Shown here in pieces: positions 1 to 6,400 of a DNA stretch of 12,116 bases. The translations under genes and the position numbers were made by a program. This stretch comes from an uncultured Chloroflexaceae bacterium (GTDB taxonomy: Bacteria > Chloroflexota > Chloroflexia > Chloroflexales > Chloroflexaceae): NCBI GenBank assembly GCA_937141995.1, contig CAKZQX010000272.1:1-12116 (forward strand). The letters run 5' to 3'. Numbering within the stretch: position 1 is the first letter of the stretch; the number at the start of each line of letters is the position of its first letter. Under the pieces are notes generated by a model, which was not told the origin of the DNA, did no database searches, and was given only the letters and a program-made list of their open reading frames with translations.

Positions 1-198
1 CTCAGTCTGCGGCGGACCGAGACTCGGGAAGAGATTGAGCAGCGCCTGTCGGTGGCGCAACATGAGTTTGAACAGATACCACACTTTGACTATGTGGTGA
101 TTAATCGCGAAGATCGGCTTGACGAGGCAGTGGGGCAGATTCGTGCCATTATCGTCGCCGAGAAGCAGCGCGTTTTCCCCCGGCATATCCGTCTGTGA
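1..198 (+). CDS. gmk: Guanylate kinase, C-terminal part (5' end outside window)
   Basis: The first 198 bases read in frame 1 as 65 residues and a TGA stop. The peptide resembles the end of guanylate kinase (ATP + GMP to ADP + GDP, cytoplasmic purine metabolism). It has an RRTETREEIEQRL stretch matching the family's RGTE...I..RL segment, then FDYVVINRE, then DEAVGQIRAIIVAEKQR, the usual C-terminal helix. The P-loop and GMP-binding parts lie upstream of the window, so catalytic residues cannot be checked. About one third of a normal ~200-residue protein is visible. No strong terminator follows; the 141-base gap to the next gene holds only a weak CGGTTAACCG palindrome near 259-268 and a short T-run near 293-297. 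Confidence 0.8.
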   Translation, partial: LSLRRTETREEIEQRLSVAQHEFEQIPHFDYVVINREDRLDEAVGQIRAIIVAEKQRVFPRHIRL

Positions 199-339
199 CC
201 CGATCACGATACTCCTCTACCCGGTGGTGTGACGGCTGAGGTGTAGCCGACCGGCTCACGGTTAACCGCAATAAGCCACCGCCACGGGTTCCTTTTTCTC
301 TTGTACGGACAGGCAGGTCAGGTAAGGAGATATATTATC

Positions 340-891
340 ATGACAGTACAGGATCGACTGCAGGCCGATCTTAAGGACGCAATGCGGAGTGGTGACAAAC
401 TCCGTGTCAATGTTATCCGCTCGGCGCGCGCGGCGTTACAGAATGCCCAACTGGAAACTGCCAAACAGGGGTATGACGCGGCGGTTCAGGATATCGAAAC
501 GCGCCTAGCCGCTGATCCGGCGGCGCGCGAGGCCGCGCTGGCCGCGATTTCGGCCGACTACCATGCGCCGCTGGAACCGGCGGACCAGGAAGCGGTGATT
601 GCCCGCGAGGTCAAGCGCCGGCGAGACTCCGCCGATGCGTATCGCCAGGCTAACCGCACCGATCTGGCTGAAACCGAAGAGGCGGAAGCACGTATCTTAG
701 AAGCGTATCTCCCGCAGCAATTGAGCGCCGACGAGCTGCGCCCGCAGATTGTCGCCATAATTGACGAGTTAGGGTTGCACGGCCCGGCGGATATGGGCAA
801 GCTCATGCCGGTGCTGATGGAGCGGTTCCGGGGCCGGGCCGAGGGGCGGATGCTCAGCCGGCTTGCCCGCGAGGTACTGGCCGGCCGTTAA
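340..891 (+). CDS. yqeY: GatB/YqeY domain protein
   Basis: A 183-residue cytoplasmic protein of the GatB/YqeY family, which resembles the tRNA-binding tail of the GatB amidotransferase subunit; its exact role is unsettled. Family signatures seen are LQADLKDAMRSGDKLRVNVIRS at the N-terminus, IAREVKRRRDSADAYRQANRTDLAETEEAE in the middle, AYLPQQLS, and MGKLMPVLMERFRGRAEGRMLSRL near the end. The start at 340 is chosen because TAAGGAGA at 323-330 lies nine bases upstream; the in-frame TTG at 301 has no such support. Typical members are near 150 residues. The excess comes from an insertion of roughly 30 residues at about 43-80, rich in Ala and Asp. In Firmicutes yqeY often lies near the 7TM-HD gene (yqfF/pgpH), and that pairing is seen here too. 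Family is confident, function is not. Confidence 0.85.
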   Translation: MTVQDRLQADLKDAMRSGDKLRVNVIRSARAALQNAQLETAKQGYDAAVQDIETRLAADPAAREAALAAISADYHAPLEPADQEAVIAREVKRRRDSADAYRQANRTDLAETEEAEARILEAYLPQQLSADELRPQIVAIIDELGLHGPADMGKLMPVLMERFRGRAEGRMLSRLAREVLAGR

Positions 892-915
892 AAGCAAATC
901 ATGGTACGTTTTGTG

Positions 916-923
916 TAATAAGC
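916..923. repeat. 8-bp flanking direct repeat TAATAAGC (partner at 1116-1123)
   Basis: TAATAAGC occurs directly before the first base of structured element copy 1 and again directly after its last base (1116-1123). The match extends to TGTAATAAGC if two bases shared with the element end are counted. This is what a target-site duplication from transposition looks like. Copies 2 and 3 of the element show no comparable flanking repeat, so the mobility reading rests on this one copy. TGTAAT inside the left repeat also resembles a -10 box that would start transcripts close to the element's first base. Confidence 0.6.
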
Positions 924-1115
924 CAGGAGTTACGCGGTTACTGACTCGGAAGGTATTTCAGCCTCCAGCAGGACGGAAGAGATCCGATCTTGTTCATAAA
1001 AAACCACTTTGTGAATGTTTGTATGAACCAGATCAAAACGTACCATGCTGCCGCAGGCAAACCCGGCGTTGGGGTCGGTCAACAGACCGAAATAGGCTGC
1101 ACTGCGTACGTCCTG
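924..1115 (+). repeat. Structured repeat element, copy 1 (candidate leader RNA or MITE)
   Basis: This 192-bp element shares its layout with 5851-6045 and 6401-6618. Its ends pair: CAGGAGTTACGCGGT (924-938) with ACTGCGTACGTCCTG (1101-1115), interrupted by two mismatches. Core block 1 is 961-980 (GCCTCCAGCAGGACGGAAGA) and core block 2 is 1040-1057 (GTACCATGCTGCCGCAGG). Parts of the two blocks are complementary, GCCTCCAGCAG against CTGCCGCAGGC, with two mismatches. Between them lies a hairpin, 986-998 with 1022-1034, capped by CAC-TTT-GTG. A second hairpin, TCGGTC/GACCGA, lies around 1075-1090. The element ends 57 bases before the pgpH start, and a six-base-pair hairpin (1137-1153) stands between them. 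It matches no riboswitch consensus that I recall. The repeat and fold are seen; leader or transposon status is inferred. Confidence 0.65.
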
Positions 1116-1172
1116 TAATAAGCGACCAATGGCGAGACGTGCATCCGGCACGTTTATGTGAAGGATAAGGGC

Positions 1173-3368
1173 ATGATACGACAATGGTGGTCCTCACAAC
1201 TATGGCCGTTCCAGACAAAGCGGCAGGGCAGTGCCCGGCCGCACACGCCACGCTGGCTGGTTCTGGTTCTGCTGTGGACATTACTAACCACTGGCCTCTG
1301 GGCGGCGTTAACCTTGCCCCAGCCGGGTCAATCCGGGGTATTTGAGGTCGGTCGCCCCAGCCCACGAACAATTCATGCGCCGCGTAGTGTTGCCTACGAA
1401 AGCGCGGTGTTGCTGGCTGCCGAACGGGAACGCGCAGCGAATCGGCCGGAAAATACGGTGTTTGATCGTGACCTGGGGATCAACCAGGTACAGCGCGAGA
1501 AGTTGAATGATCTGCTGGCGGAAATTACCAGCATTCGGACGATGGCGCAACTGAGTCAGGCGGAAAAGATTGAGGCGGTTGTAAGTCTGCCCGAAATGGA
1601 CGAGGAGGTTGCCGATATTGAAATCTCCGAGACGCTGGCGCGTGAAATCGTGATGCTTGATGATGAAGCCTGGCAGCGTGTCCGTGATCAGACGATACGT
1701 ATGTATGAACGCTCCCTTGATCGGTATGACCTTGAATTGGATGAACGCGCCATCCAGCTCCTGCAAGAGCGCTGGCTTCCGTCGTGGACTTCGCTGCTGC
1801 CGGAGCCGCAGGGCAATCTGGTGCGTTTTCTAACCTCGTCCTTTCTCCGGGTGAATACAACGATTGACCAGGAAGAAACCGAGCAGCGCAAGCAACAGGC
1901 ACGCGACGAGGTGTCGGCGCAGGAAGTCCAGGTGCAGGCAGGTGAGGTCATCGTGCGTGATGGCGAGATTGTCACCGAGGCGACGATTGAGAAGCTGACG
2001 GAAGCCGGCGCGCTACCTCAGCAACTGAGCTGGATCGGTATTACCGGACGTGGCATGCTGGCGGCGTTGCTGGCGCTGGTGCTGATGCTGCATCTCTTCT
2101 TTTTTCAGCAGGAGATGGCCTGGCAACCTCGTCCGTTACTCGTGATCATCCTGACGGTTGTGGGTACGGCATTGCTGGCCCGTGTGTCAATGCCGCTCTG
2201 GTTGGAGCATCCATATGTGTTTCCCCTGGCGCTGCTGGCGCTGGTGCTGACGGTGGTCTTTAATGCGCAGATTGCCCTGGTCGGGGCGGCGGTACTGAGT
2301 GTGATTGTCGGCGTTATTGACAGTAATACCCTCTCGACGGCGGCGACGCTGATGTTCGGCAGTACGGTCGCGGTGCTGTCGGTGCGCAATGCCGAGCGCT
2401 CGCTGACCTTTTTGCTGTCCGGGGTGGCGATTGCGGCGGTTACGGTGCTGGCCCAAACTGCGTTCTGGCTGTCCAATCCGAGTAGTATTGTTCAGGTGGA
2501 TCAGGAAACGTTTACGATGGTTATGCTGTACAGTAGCGTGAACGGTGGGCTGTCGGCGATTCTGGCGTTGGGCCTGTTTAACCTGGTAGGACGCGCTGCC
2601 GGGGTAGTGACGCCGCTGCAACTGATGGAACTGGCGCATCCCTCGCAGCCGCTGATCCGTAAGCTGATCCACGAAGCGCCCGGTACGTACTATCACAGTG
2701 TTTCGGTGGGCAATCTGGCAGAGGCGGCGGCGGAAGCAATCGGGGCCGATGCCCTGCTGCTGCGGGTGGCGGCCTACTATCACGATATCGGCAAGACGAT
2801 CCGCCCCTTCTTCTTTACGGACAATCAGACCGGGCGGGAGAATGTGCATAACGACCTTGATCCGCGCACAAGCGCGGAGATTATTGTCGATCATGTGCGT
2901 GAGGGCGTGAAGATGGCCCAGGATGCCCGACTGCCGCAGCCGATTATCGACTTTATCTCGACCCACCATGGCACGCATACGATCCAGCACTTCTATCAAC
3001 TGGCGTTGCAGCAGGAAGACACGGTTGATATCAGCGATTTTCGCTATCCCGGGCCAATTCCCTGGACGCGCGAGCAGGGTATTCTCATGCTGGCCGACTC
3101 GGTGGAGGCGACGGTGCGCTCCAAGGCCCAGAGTGGCAAATTAGTACCCAAGCGTGCTGCCGAGCATAAGCAACTGCCCAGCGGTATGCAAACCATTGAT
3201 GATCTGGTGAGTTCGATCATTGCGGATCGGGTGCAGAGTGGGCAACTGGATCATGCGCCGCTGACGTTGCATGACATTGTGCTGATCCGGCAGGCATTTA
3301 TCACCAGTTTGCAGGGCATCTACCACCCTCGGGTGGAGTATGCGCCGCAGTTGGTGCGGGCAACCTGA
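1173..3368 (+). CDS. pgpH: 7TM-HD phosphohydrolase, PgpH-type c-di-AMP phosphodiesterase
   Basis: A 731-residue membrane protein with the full layout of the 7TMR-HD family. One N-terminal transmembrane helix (about 28-48) is followed by a large charged extracytoplasmic domain (about 50-275). A seven-helix membrane block (about 285-485) comes next, then a cytoplasmic HD phosphohydrolase domain (about 495-690). Visible metal-binding landmarks are H500 in IHEAPGTYYHS, H537-D538 in YYHDIGK, and the STHHGTHT motif. Listeria PgpH of this family hydrolyses c-di-AMP, which controls potassium and osmotic balance; that activity is inferred here from homology. I place the start at ATG 1173, because AAGGA at 1161-1165 is seven bases upstream; GTG 1158 would add five residues. 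Structured element copy 1 occupies the leader, and a strong terminator follows the stop. Confidence 0.88.
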   Translation: MIRQWWSSQLWPFQTKRQGSARPHTPRWLVLVLLWTLLTTGLWAALTLPQPGQSGVFEVGRPSPRTIHAPRSVAYESAVLLAAERERAANRPENTVFDRDLGINQVQREKLNDLLAEITSIRTMAQLSQAEKIEAVVSLPEMDEEVADIEISETLAREIVMLDDEAWQRVRDQTIRMYERSLDRYDLELDERAIQLLQERWLPSWTSLLPEPQGNLVRFLTSSFLRVNTTIDQEETEQRKQQARDEVSAQEVQVQAGEVIVRDGEIVTEATIEKLTEAGALPQQLSWIGITGRGMLAALLALVLMLHLFFFQQEMAWQPRPLLVIILTVVGTALLARVSMPLWLEHPYVFPLALLALVLTVVFNAQIALVGAAVLSVIVGVIDSNTLSTAATLMFGSTVAVLSVRNAERSLTFLLSGVAIAAVTVLAQTAFWLSNPSSIVQVDQETFTMVMLYSSVNGGLSAILALGLFNLVGRAAGVVTPLQLMELAHPSQPLIRKLIHEAPGTYYHSVSVGNLAEAAAEAIGADALLLRVAAYYHDIGKTIRPFFFTDNQTGRENVHNDLDPRTSAEIIVDHVREGVKMAQDARLPQPIIDFISTHHGTHTIQHFYQLALQQEDTVDISDFRYPGPIPWTREQGILMLADSVEATVRSKAQSGKLVPKRAAEHKQLPSGMQTIDDLVSSIIADRVQSGQLDHAPLTLHDIVLIRQAFITSLQGIYHPRVEYAPQLVRAT

Positions 3369-3399
3369 CCGGAGGGGAAAATCAGGCAATAGAACCAGG

Positions 3400-3426
3400 A
3401 AGGGCGCAGTATACTGCGCCCTTTCT
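3400..3426 (+). terminator. Rho-independent terminator after pgpH
   Basis: A perfect ten-pair stem, AAGGGCGCAG (3400-3409) with CTGCGCCCTT (3414-3423), closes on a TATA loop and runs into TTTCT. It lies 32 bases after the pgpH stop. It should end the pgpH transcript and separate it from the protease gene, which has its own possible promoter downstream. Confidence 0.85.
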
Positions 3427-3459
3427 GCATGCCGCTCCCCGGTTGTTGGGCCTTCCGTC

Positions 3460-3475
3460 TGGCATATTTCTTGCT
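3460..3475 (+). promoter_or_regulatory. Sigma-54-like -24/-12 sequence upstream of M50 protease
   Basis: TGGCATATTTCTTGCT fits the sigma-54 consensus TGGCAYRNNNNTTGCW at every fixed position, with GG and GC separated by ten bases. A start site would fall near 3486, giving a leader of about 105 bases before the protease. A very similar sequence occurs at 5822-5837. No enhancer-binding regulator or rpoN gene is in the window. Whether this organism has sigma-54 cannot be judged here, so this is a sequence match only. Confidence 0.4.
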
Positions 3476-3590
3476 AACTGGGTATGGTGAAGCTGTCAGC
3501 AATGAAGTTTGAAAAAATAGTCCGCTATCCGGATGAAACATTCAACGTTCATAACAGACAGCCTGGCCAATCTAGAAGGAGGAACAACGG

Positions 3591-4832
3591 ATGTTTGGTC
3601 AGCCAATTAAACTATTCAAGCTGTTTGGCTTTCCCATAAAGCTTGACCTGAGCTGGTTTATTATTGCGATCCTGATTACCTGGACCCTGGCAACCGGGCT
3701 CTTCCCGATGCTGCTGCCCGCTGAGGCAAGCCTGGCAACGTCCACGTTCTGGGTGATGGGTGTCGCCGGCGCGCTGGGGCTATTTGTCTCGGTGGTGCTG
3801 CATGAGTTGGGGCACTCGCTGGTTGCGCGGCGCTACGGGCTGCCGATCCGGGGGATTACCCTCTTCATCTTTGGCGGCGTGGCCGAAATGGAGCGCGAAC
3901 CGGACGATGCCAAAACGGAGTTTCTGGTTGCCATTGCCGGGCCGCTGGTCAGCGTGCTGATTGCCCTGGTCTGCTTTGGGTTGACCGCGCTGGGGCGGGC
4001 TGTTGGTCTGGGGCTCCCGTTTGTCACGGTTGTCGGCTATCTGGCAACGATTAATACGCTGCTGGTTCTGTTTAATATCATCCCGGCCTTTCCGCTTGAC
4101 GGTGGGCGGGTGCTGCGGTCGGCGCTCTGGCACTGGCAGGGCAGCCTGCGGCGGGCCACGCGTATTACCTCCTGGATTGGTGCCGGGTTTGGCTTTCTGC
4201 TGATGGGGTTGGGGATTTTCTCCTTTATCGCCGGCAACTTTATCGGCGGGATCTGGTGGTTCCTGATCGGGATTTTCCTGCGCAACGCGGCGGTTATGTC
4301 CTACAAGCAACTGCTGGTGCGCCAGGCGCTGGAGGGTGAGCCGGTGAGCCGCTTTATGATCACCGAGCCGGTGACCATACCACCGGAGATCTCGGTGCGC
4401 GAGCTGGTTGAGGAGTATGTCTACCGACACTACTACAAGCTCTTCCCGGTGGTAGAAGATGGTCGGCTACGCGGCTGTATCACCATGGACGAGGTGAAGA
4501 ATATCGAGCGCGAAAAGTGGGATGACTACACGGTCGGGGAGATTGCGGATAACTGCACCCCGCAAAACACGATCAGCGCGCATGCCGATGCGCTGGATGC
4601 GCTGGGGAAGATGAGCCGCACAAGTGCTTCGCGCCTGATGGTGGTCGAGGGGGATCGATTGCTCGGCATTATTGCGTTCAAGGATCTGATGCGCTTCTTC
4701 TCGATGAAGGTCGATATGGGCGAAGAGGAGCCGCTGCCGCGCAAGCTTCAGCAGCCTGCGGGCGAACGCCAGGATGAATTCAAGGAGCGTGCGGGGAAGG
4801 CCCGGCAGCGCCATGCTCCGGCCGAACGGTAA
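3591..4832 (+). CDS. Site-2 protease (M50 family) with two CBS domains
   Basis: A 413-residue polytopic membrane metalloprotease that cleaves substrates inside the membrane. The zinc motif is HELGH at 71-75 (H71, E72, H75), and the third ligand lies in the FPLDGGR motif with D170. Hydrophobic helices occupy about 18-40, 52-70, 112-135, 143-165 and 193-232. The C-terminus carries two CBS domains at about 254-303 and 313-370, which in other proteins bind adenine nucleotides. This is the CBS-containing (SpoIVFB-like, group III) S2P layout; substrates are unknown, though anti-sigma factors are common ones. AAGGAGG at 3576-3582 lies eight bases before the ATG. The downstream gene starts 16 bases after the stop, so the two are probably cotranscribed. 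The tail after residue 375 is charged and likely disordered. Confidence 0.88.
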   Translation: MFGQPIKLFKLFGFPIKLDLSWFIIAILITWTLATGLFPMLLPAEASLATSTFWVMGVAGALGLFVSVVLHELGHSLVARRYGLPIRGITLFIFGGVAEMEREPDDAKTEFLVAIAGPLVSVLIALVCFGLTALGRAVGLGLPFVTVVGYLATINTLLVLFNIIPAFPLDGGRVLRSALWHWQGSLRRATRITSWIGAGFGFLLMGLGIFSFIAGNFIGGIWWFLIGIFLRNAAVMSYKQLLVRQALEGEPVSRFMITEPVTIPPEISVRELVEEYVYRHYYKLFPVVEDGRLRGCITMDEVKNIEREKWDDYTVGEIADNCTPQNTISAHADALDALGKMSRTSASRLMVVEGDRLLGIIAFKDLMRFFSMKVDMGEEEPLPRKLQQPAGERQDEFKERAGKARQRHAPAER

Positions 4833-4847
4833 GTGTCAGGAGCGAAC

Positions 4848-5396
4848 ATGATGCAAACAGCCAATCACTGGAAAGGACTTGTGCTCGGTGTGGCCGGCAG
4901 TGTGGCTGGTCTGGCAGCAATGGGCAAATATTTTGCGCTTGTGCCGATGCCGCAGGGCAGCGCCGGCCAGGACGACTATGCCGGGTTCCATGCGCTCGAC
5001 TCGCTCTCGCTCGTCGGGAAGCAGGCCCGCGATGATGAAGGCTCAACTGCCGCCGTTGGCCGTATTGCCTACCAGGCAGTGACCGGGGAAGAGCCGCAGT
5101 CACAGGAGACCAGAACGACACTGAGTTACCAGGTTCACTGGGCATACGGCATGGGCATGGGCGGGCTGTATGGTCTGGTGCGGCCCGCTGCCGGTTGGCC
5201 GGATCTGGGTGGCGGGTTGGCGTTTGGTACGGGTCTCTGGGCGCTGGGCAGTCAGATTATCGTGCCGATGCTGGGTCTGGCAAAAGGACCAACCGCTTAC
5301 CCGCCCCGGCAGCATCTGGTCGAACTGGGTGGGCATCTGGTCTATGGCCTGGTGACATCGGCGACGACCCAGTTGCTCAACCGGGTTTTGCCATAG
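4848..5396 (+). CDS. Small membrane protein, possibly DUF1440/YagU-like
   Basis: A 182-residue protein of unknown function. It begins with a glycine/alanine-rich hydrophobic segment (about 10-27), followed by a soluble stretch. Two or three more hydrophobic stretches follow near 90-110, 120-145 and 160-180. The middle HWAYGMGMGGLYGLVRP and the later LGGGLAFGTGLWALGSQIIVPMLGL resemble the spacing of DUF1440 (YagU-like) membrane proteins, but I hold this assignment loosely. CAGGAG at 4837-4842 supports ATG 4848, with ATG 4851 as an equally placed alternative. GTG 4833, directly after the protease stop, is less likely because it would overlap the SD site. It follows the protease by 16 bases, suggesting one transcript. 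Confidence 0.6.
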   Translation: MMQTANHWKGLVLGVAGSVAGLAAMGKYFALVPMPQGSAGQDDYAGFHALDSLSLVGKQARDDEGSTAAVGRIAYQAVTGEEPQSQETRTTLSYQVHWAYGMGMGGLYGLVRPAAGWPDLGGGLAFGTGLWALGSQIIVPMLGLAKGPTAYPPRQHLVELGGHLVYGLVTSATTQLLNRVLP

Positions 5397-5461
5397 ATTG
5401 GGATGCGGACGCGTTTCGGCGTGTCTGTACCGGGACATCCTGCGGAGCTACCAGATCTTGT

Positions 5462-5746
5462 GTGAAACGCGCCGCGCGCGGAAACCAAACGCTGCCGGCG
5501 CTGGTTGCCGGGGTGTTTCTGTTTCAGCGGCGGCCCTACGAGCGCCAGATCTACATGGAGCGAATGACGGAGATCCACACCAGCCCGGTACGTGGCCTCA
5601 CCGGACGTCATACGCTGCTTACGATCTTCCTGGATAGCCGGTCGGTGAATATTATGCCCGCCGACCCGTTGCCGCAAGCAGTTATCCAGACCCTCTCACA
5701 GCATGTTGACCGCGCGGTTGTTGTGCAGTTGACGCCGGATCGGTAG
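5462..5746 (+). CDS. Hypothetical protein of 94 residues
   Basis: I do not recognise this protein. The frame is open well upstream into the preceding gene, but codon choice becomes typical of the neighbours only from about 5462, where a GTG can serve as start. A GGAG at 5444-5447 is rather far from it (14 bases), so the start is uncertain; ATG 5555 would give a shorter product with no SD site. The sequence has a short hydrophobic patch (LPALVAGVFLF), then FQRRPYERQIYMERMTEIHTS, and an ordinary soluble C-terminus containing TLLTIFLDSRSV and DRAVVVQLTPDR. No signal peptide, clear transmembrane helix or known motif is seen. It lies 65 bases after the small membrane protein and may belong to the same operon. 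Confidence 0.5.
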   Translation: MKRAARGNQTLPALVAGVFLFQRRPYERQIYMERMTEIHTSPVRGLTGRHTLLTIFLDSRSVNIMPADPLPQAVIQTLSQHVDRAVVVQLTPDR

Positions 5747-5766
5747 AAAGAACAGCTCTCTTCCTC

Positions 5767-5782
5767 GCCGGCATGCGCCGGC
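5767..5782. terminator. GC-rich hairpin, weak terminator candidate
   Basis: GCCGGC, ATGC loop, GCCGGC forms a perfect six-pair stem 20 bases after the stop of the 94-residue gene. No T-run follows, so it is not a classical intrinsic terminator. The 340-base gap 5747-6086 otherwise holds the sigma-54-like sequence and structured element copy 2. Confidence 0.3.
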
Positions 5783-5821
5783 CCAATTCATAGAATATCC
5801 GGAGCGTCGCTACAATTCATC

Positions 5822-5837
5822 TGGCACGGAACTTGCG
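5822..5837 (+). promoter_or_regulatory. Sigma-54-like -24/-12 sequence before element copy 2
   Basis: TGGCACGGAACTTGCG carries TGGCACG, four bases and TTGC, the canonical sigma-54 arrangement with GG and GC ten bases apart. Only the final base differs from the consensus W. A start about 12 bases downstream of the GC would lie near 5848, almost at the first base of structured element copy 2 (5851), so the element would form the 5' end of the transcript. It shares the wider pattern TCTGGCAYR...CTTGCKAAY with 3460-3475. Activity is not proven. Confidence 0.45.
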
Positions 5838-5850
5838 AATATATACGTGA

Positions 5851-6045
5851 CAGGAGTTATGTGGTCACGAACCCGGAAGGACATGTCGCCTCCGGCAGGG
5901 CGGAAGATTCTTTTCTTTTTCACAAAAAAGTTGCACTTTGTGCAACTTTTTTGTGAAAAAGGTAAAACAGTACCACGCTGCCGCAGGCGAATCGGGCTTC
6001 TATCTGGTCAAACCAGACGTTTGACCAGTCACCGCGTAAGTCCTG
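5851..6045 (+). repeat. Structured repeat element, copy 2 (candidate leader RNA or MITE)
   Basis: This 195-bp copy is the best formed. End stem: CAGGAGTTATGTGGT (5851-5865) with ACCGCGTAAGTCCTG (6031-6045), one mismatch and two G-T wobbles. Core block 1 is 5888-5907 (GCCTCCGGCAGGGCGGAAGA), core block 2 is 5970-5987 (GTACCACGCTGCCGCAGG); their GCCTCCGGCAG and CTGCCGCAGGC parts pair with a single C-C mismatch. The central hairpin is perfect over 21 pairs (5916-5936 with 5940-5960) around a TTT loop. A further CTGGTCAAA/TTTGACCAG stem-loop spans about 6004-6027. No flanking duplication is visible. The element ends 41 bases before the ATG of the small DUF2267-like gene. Confidence 0.7.
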
Positions 6046-6086
6046 TAAGCGAAGTGATCGCATTGAAGTAACCAGGAGGTTAACTC

Positions 6087-6248
6087 ATGCAATACCACGA
6101 TTTCCTTGGACAGGAACAGAACCGGGCGCAACTGAGCTCCACGGCTGATGCTGAGATTGCAACCAACGGCGAAATGAAAGGCATTCGTACACAGCTTACG
6201 GATGACTATGCGCCGCTGTTTGAGAAGGGCGCGCAGGGGCAGCTCTAG
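6087..6248 (+). CDS. 53-residue protein resembling the N-terminus of DUF2267
   Basis: A short ORF with an excellent SD site, AGGAGGT at 6074-6080, six bases before the ATG. The protein starts MQYHDFLGQEQNRAQLSSTA and continues with DAEIATNGEMKGIRTQLTDD, which resembles the first helices of DUF2267 proteins (YDEFL..V..RA.L.S...A..A...VL..L...L). It ends after 53 residues at GAQGQL, whereas DUF2267 proteins are usually well over 100 residues. It may be a natural short relative or a truncated remnant; downstream frames show no continuation that I can identify. No signal peptide or membrane segment is seen. It is bracketed by structured elements 2 and 3, which suggests that the elements and the gene were shuffled together. 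Confidence 0.6.
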   Translation: MQYHDFLGQEQNRAQLSSTADAEIATNGEMKGIRTQLTDDYAPLFEKGAQGQL

Positions 6249-6298
6249 TCCCGGCATAACGCTCCCGGAGAAATGCACGTAGGTTAATGTGTGCCAGG

Positions 6299-6329
6299 GC
6301 CGCCGGCAAGGAGAACCAGTGCCGGCGGC
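6299..6329. terminator. Perfect GC-rich hairpin, terminator candidate
   Basis: GCCGCCGGCA (6299-6308) and TGCCGGCGGC (6320-6329) form a perfect ten-pair stem around an 11-base loop, 50 bases after the DUF2267-like stop. The downstream bases are not a direct T-run; a TTTTTT stretch begins only near 6358. It may stop or stabilise the upstream transcript. In the 406-base gap 6249-6654 it is followed by an AT-rich stretch (6345-6400) and element copy 3. Confidence 0.4.
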
Positions 6330-6364
6330 TCGCTACTTTCGGGCATGGATTATTACGTTTTTTC

Positions 6365-6394
6365 TTGTTCTATACATGTTATTTTTGCTATTCT
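6365..6394 (+). promoter_or_regulatory. Weak sigma-70-like promoter before element copy 3
   Basis: In an AT-rich island that contrasts with the GC-rich surroundings, TTGTTC (6365-6370) and TATTCT (6389-6394) are 18 bases apart. A start about seven bases on would fall near 6401, the first base of element copy 3. The match to consensus is moderate, and AT-rich DNA gives such hits by chance. Confidence 0.3.
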
Positions 6395-6400
6395 TAATAA

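Noticed and set aside
924..1115. c-di-AMP (ydaO-type) riboswitch upstream of the c-di-AMP phosphodiesterase
   Set aside because: The gene context is tempting, but the conserved ydaO blocks as I remember them are not present, and the same element precedes two unrelated genes.
863..1168. 101-residue ORF between yqeY and pgpH
   Set aside because: It overlaps the end of yqeY, runs through structured element copy 1, and has no SD or recognisable protein character.
2187..2999. Long antisense ORF of 270 residues opposite pgpH
   Set aside because: The coding frame of pgpH is certain here; the antisense product is rich in His, Arg and Gln, as expected from complementing GC-rich codons.
3780..4430. 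216-residue antisense ORF opposite the M50 protease
   Set aside because: Shadow of a well-supported gene with intact HELGH and LDGGR motifs; no SD and odd composition.
5970..5987. T-box-like GGTACC/CGC signal in core block 2
   Set aside because: Only a short superficial match; no specifier loop, no tRNA-related downstream gene, and no terminator/antiterminator pair.
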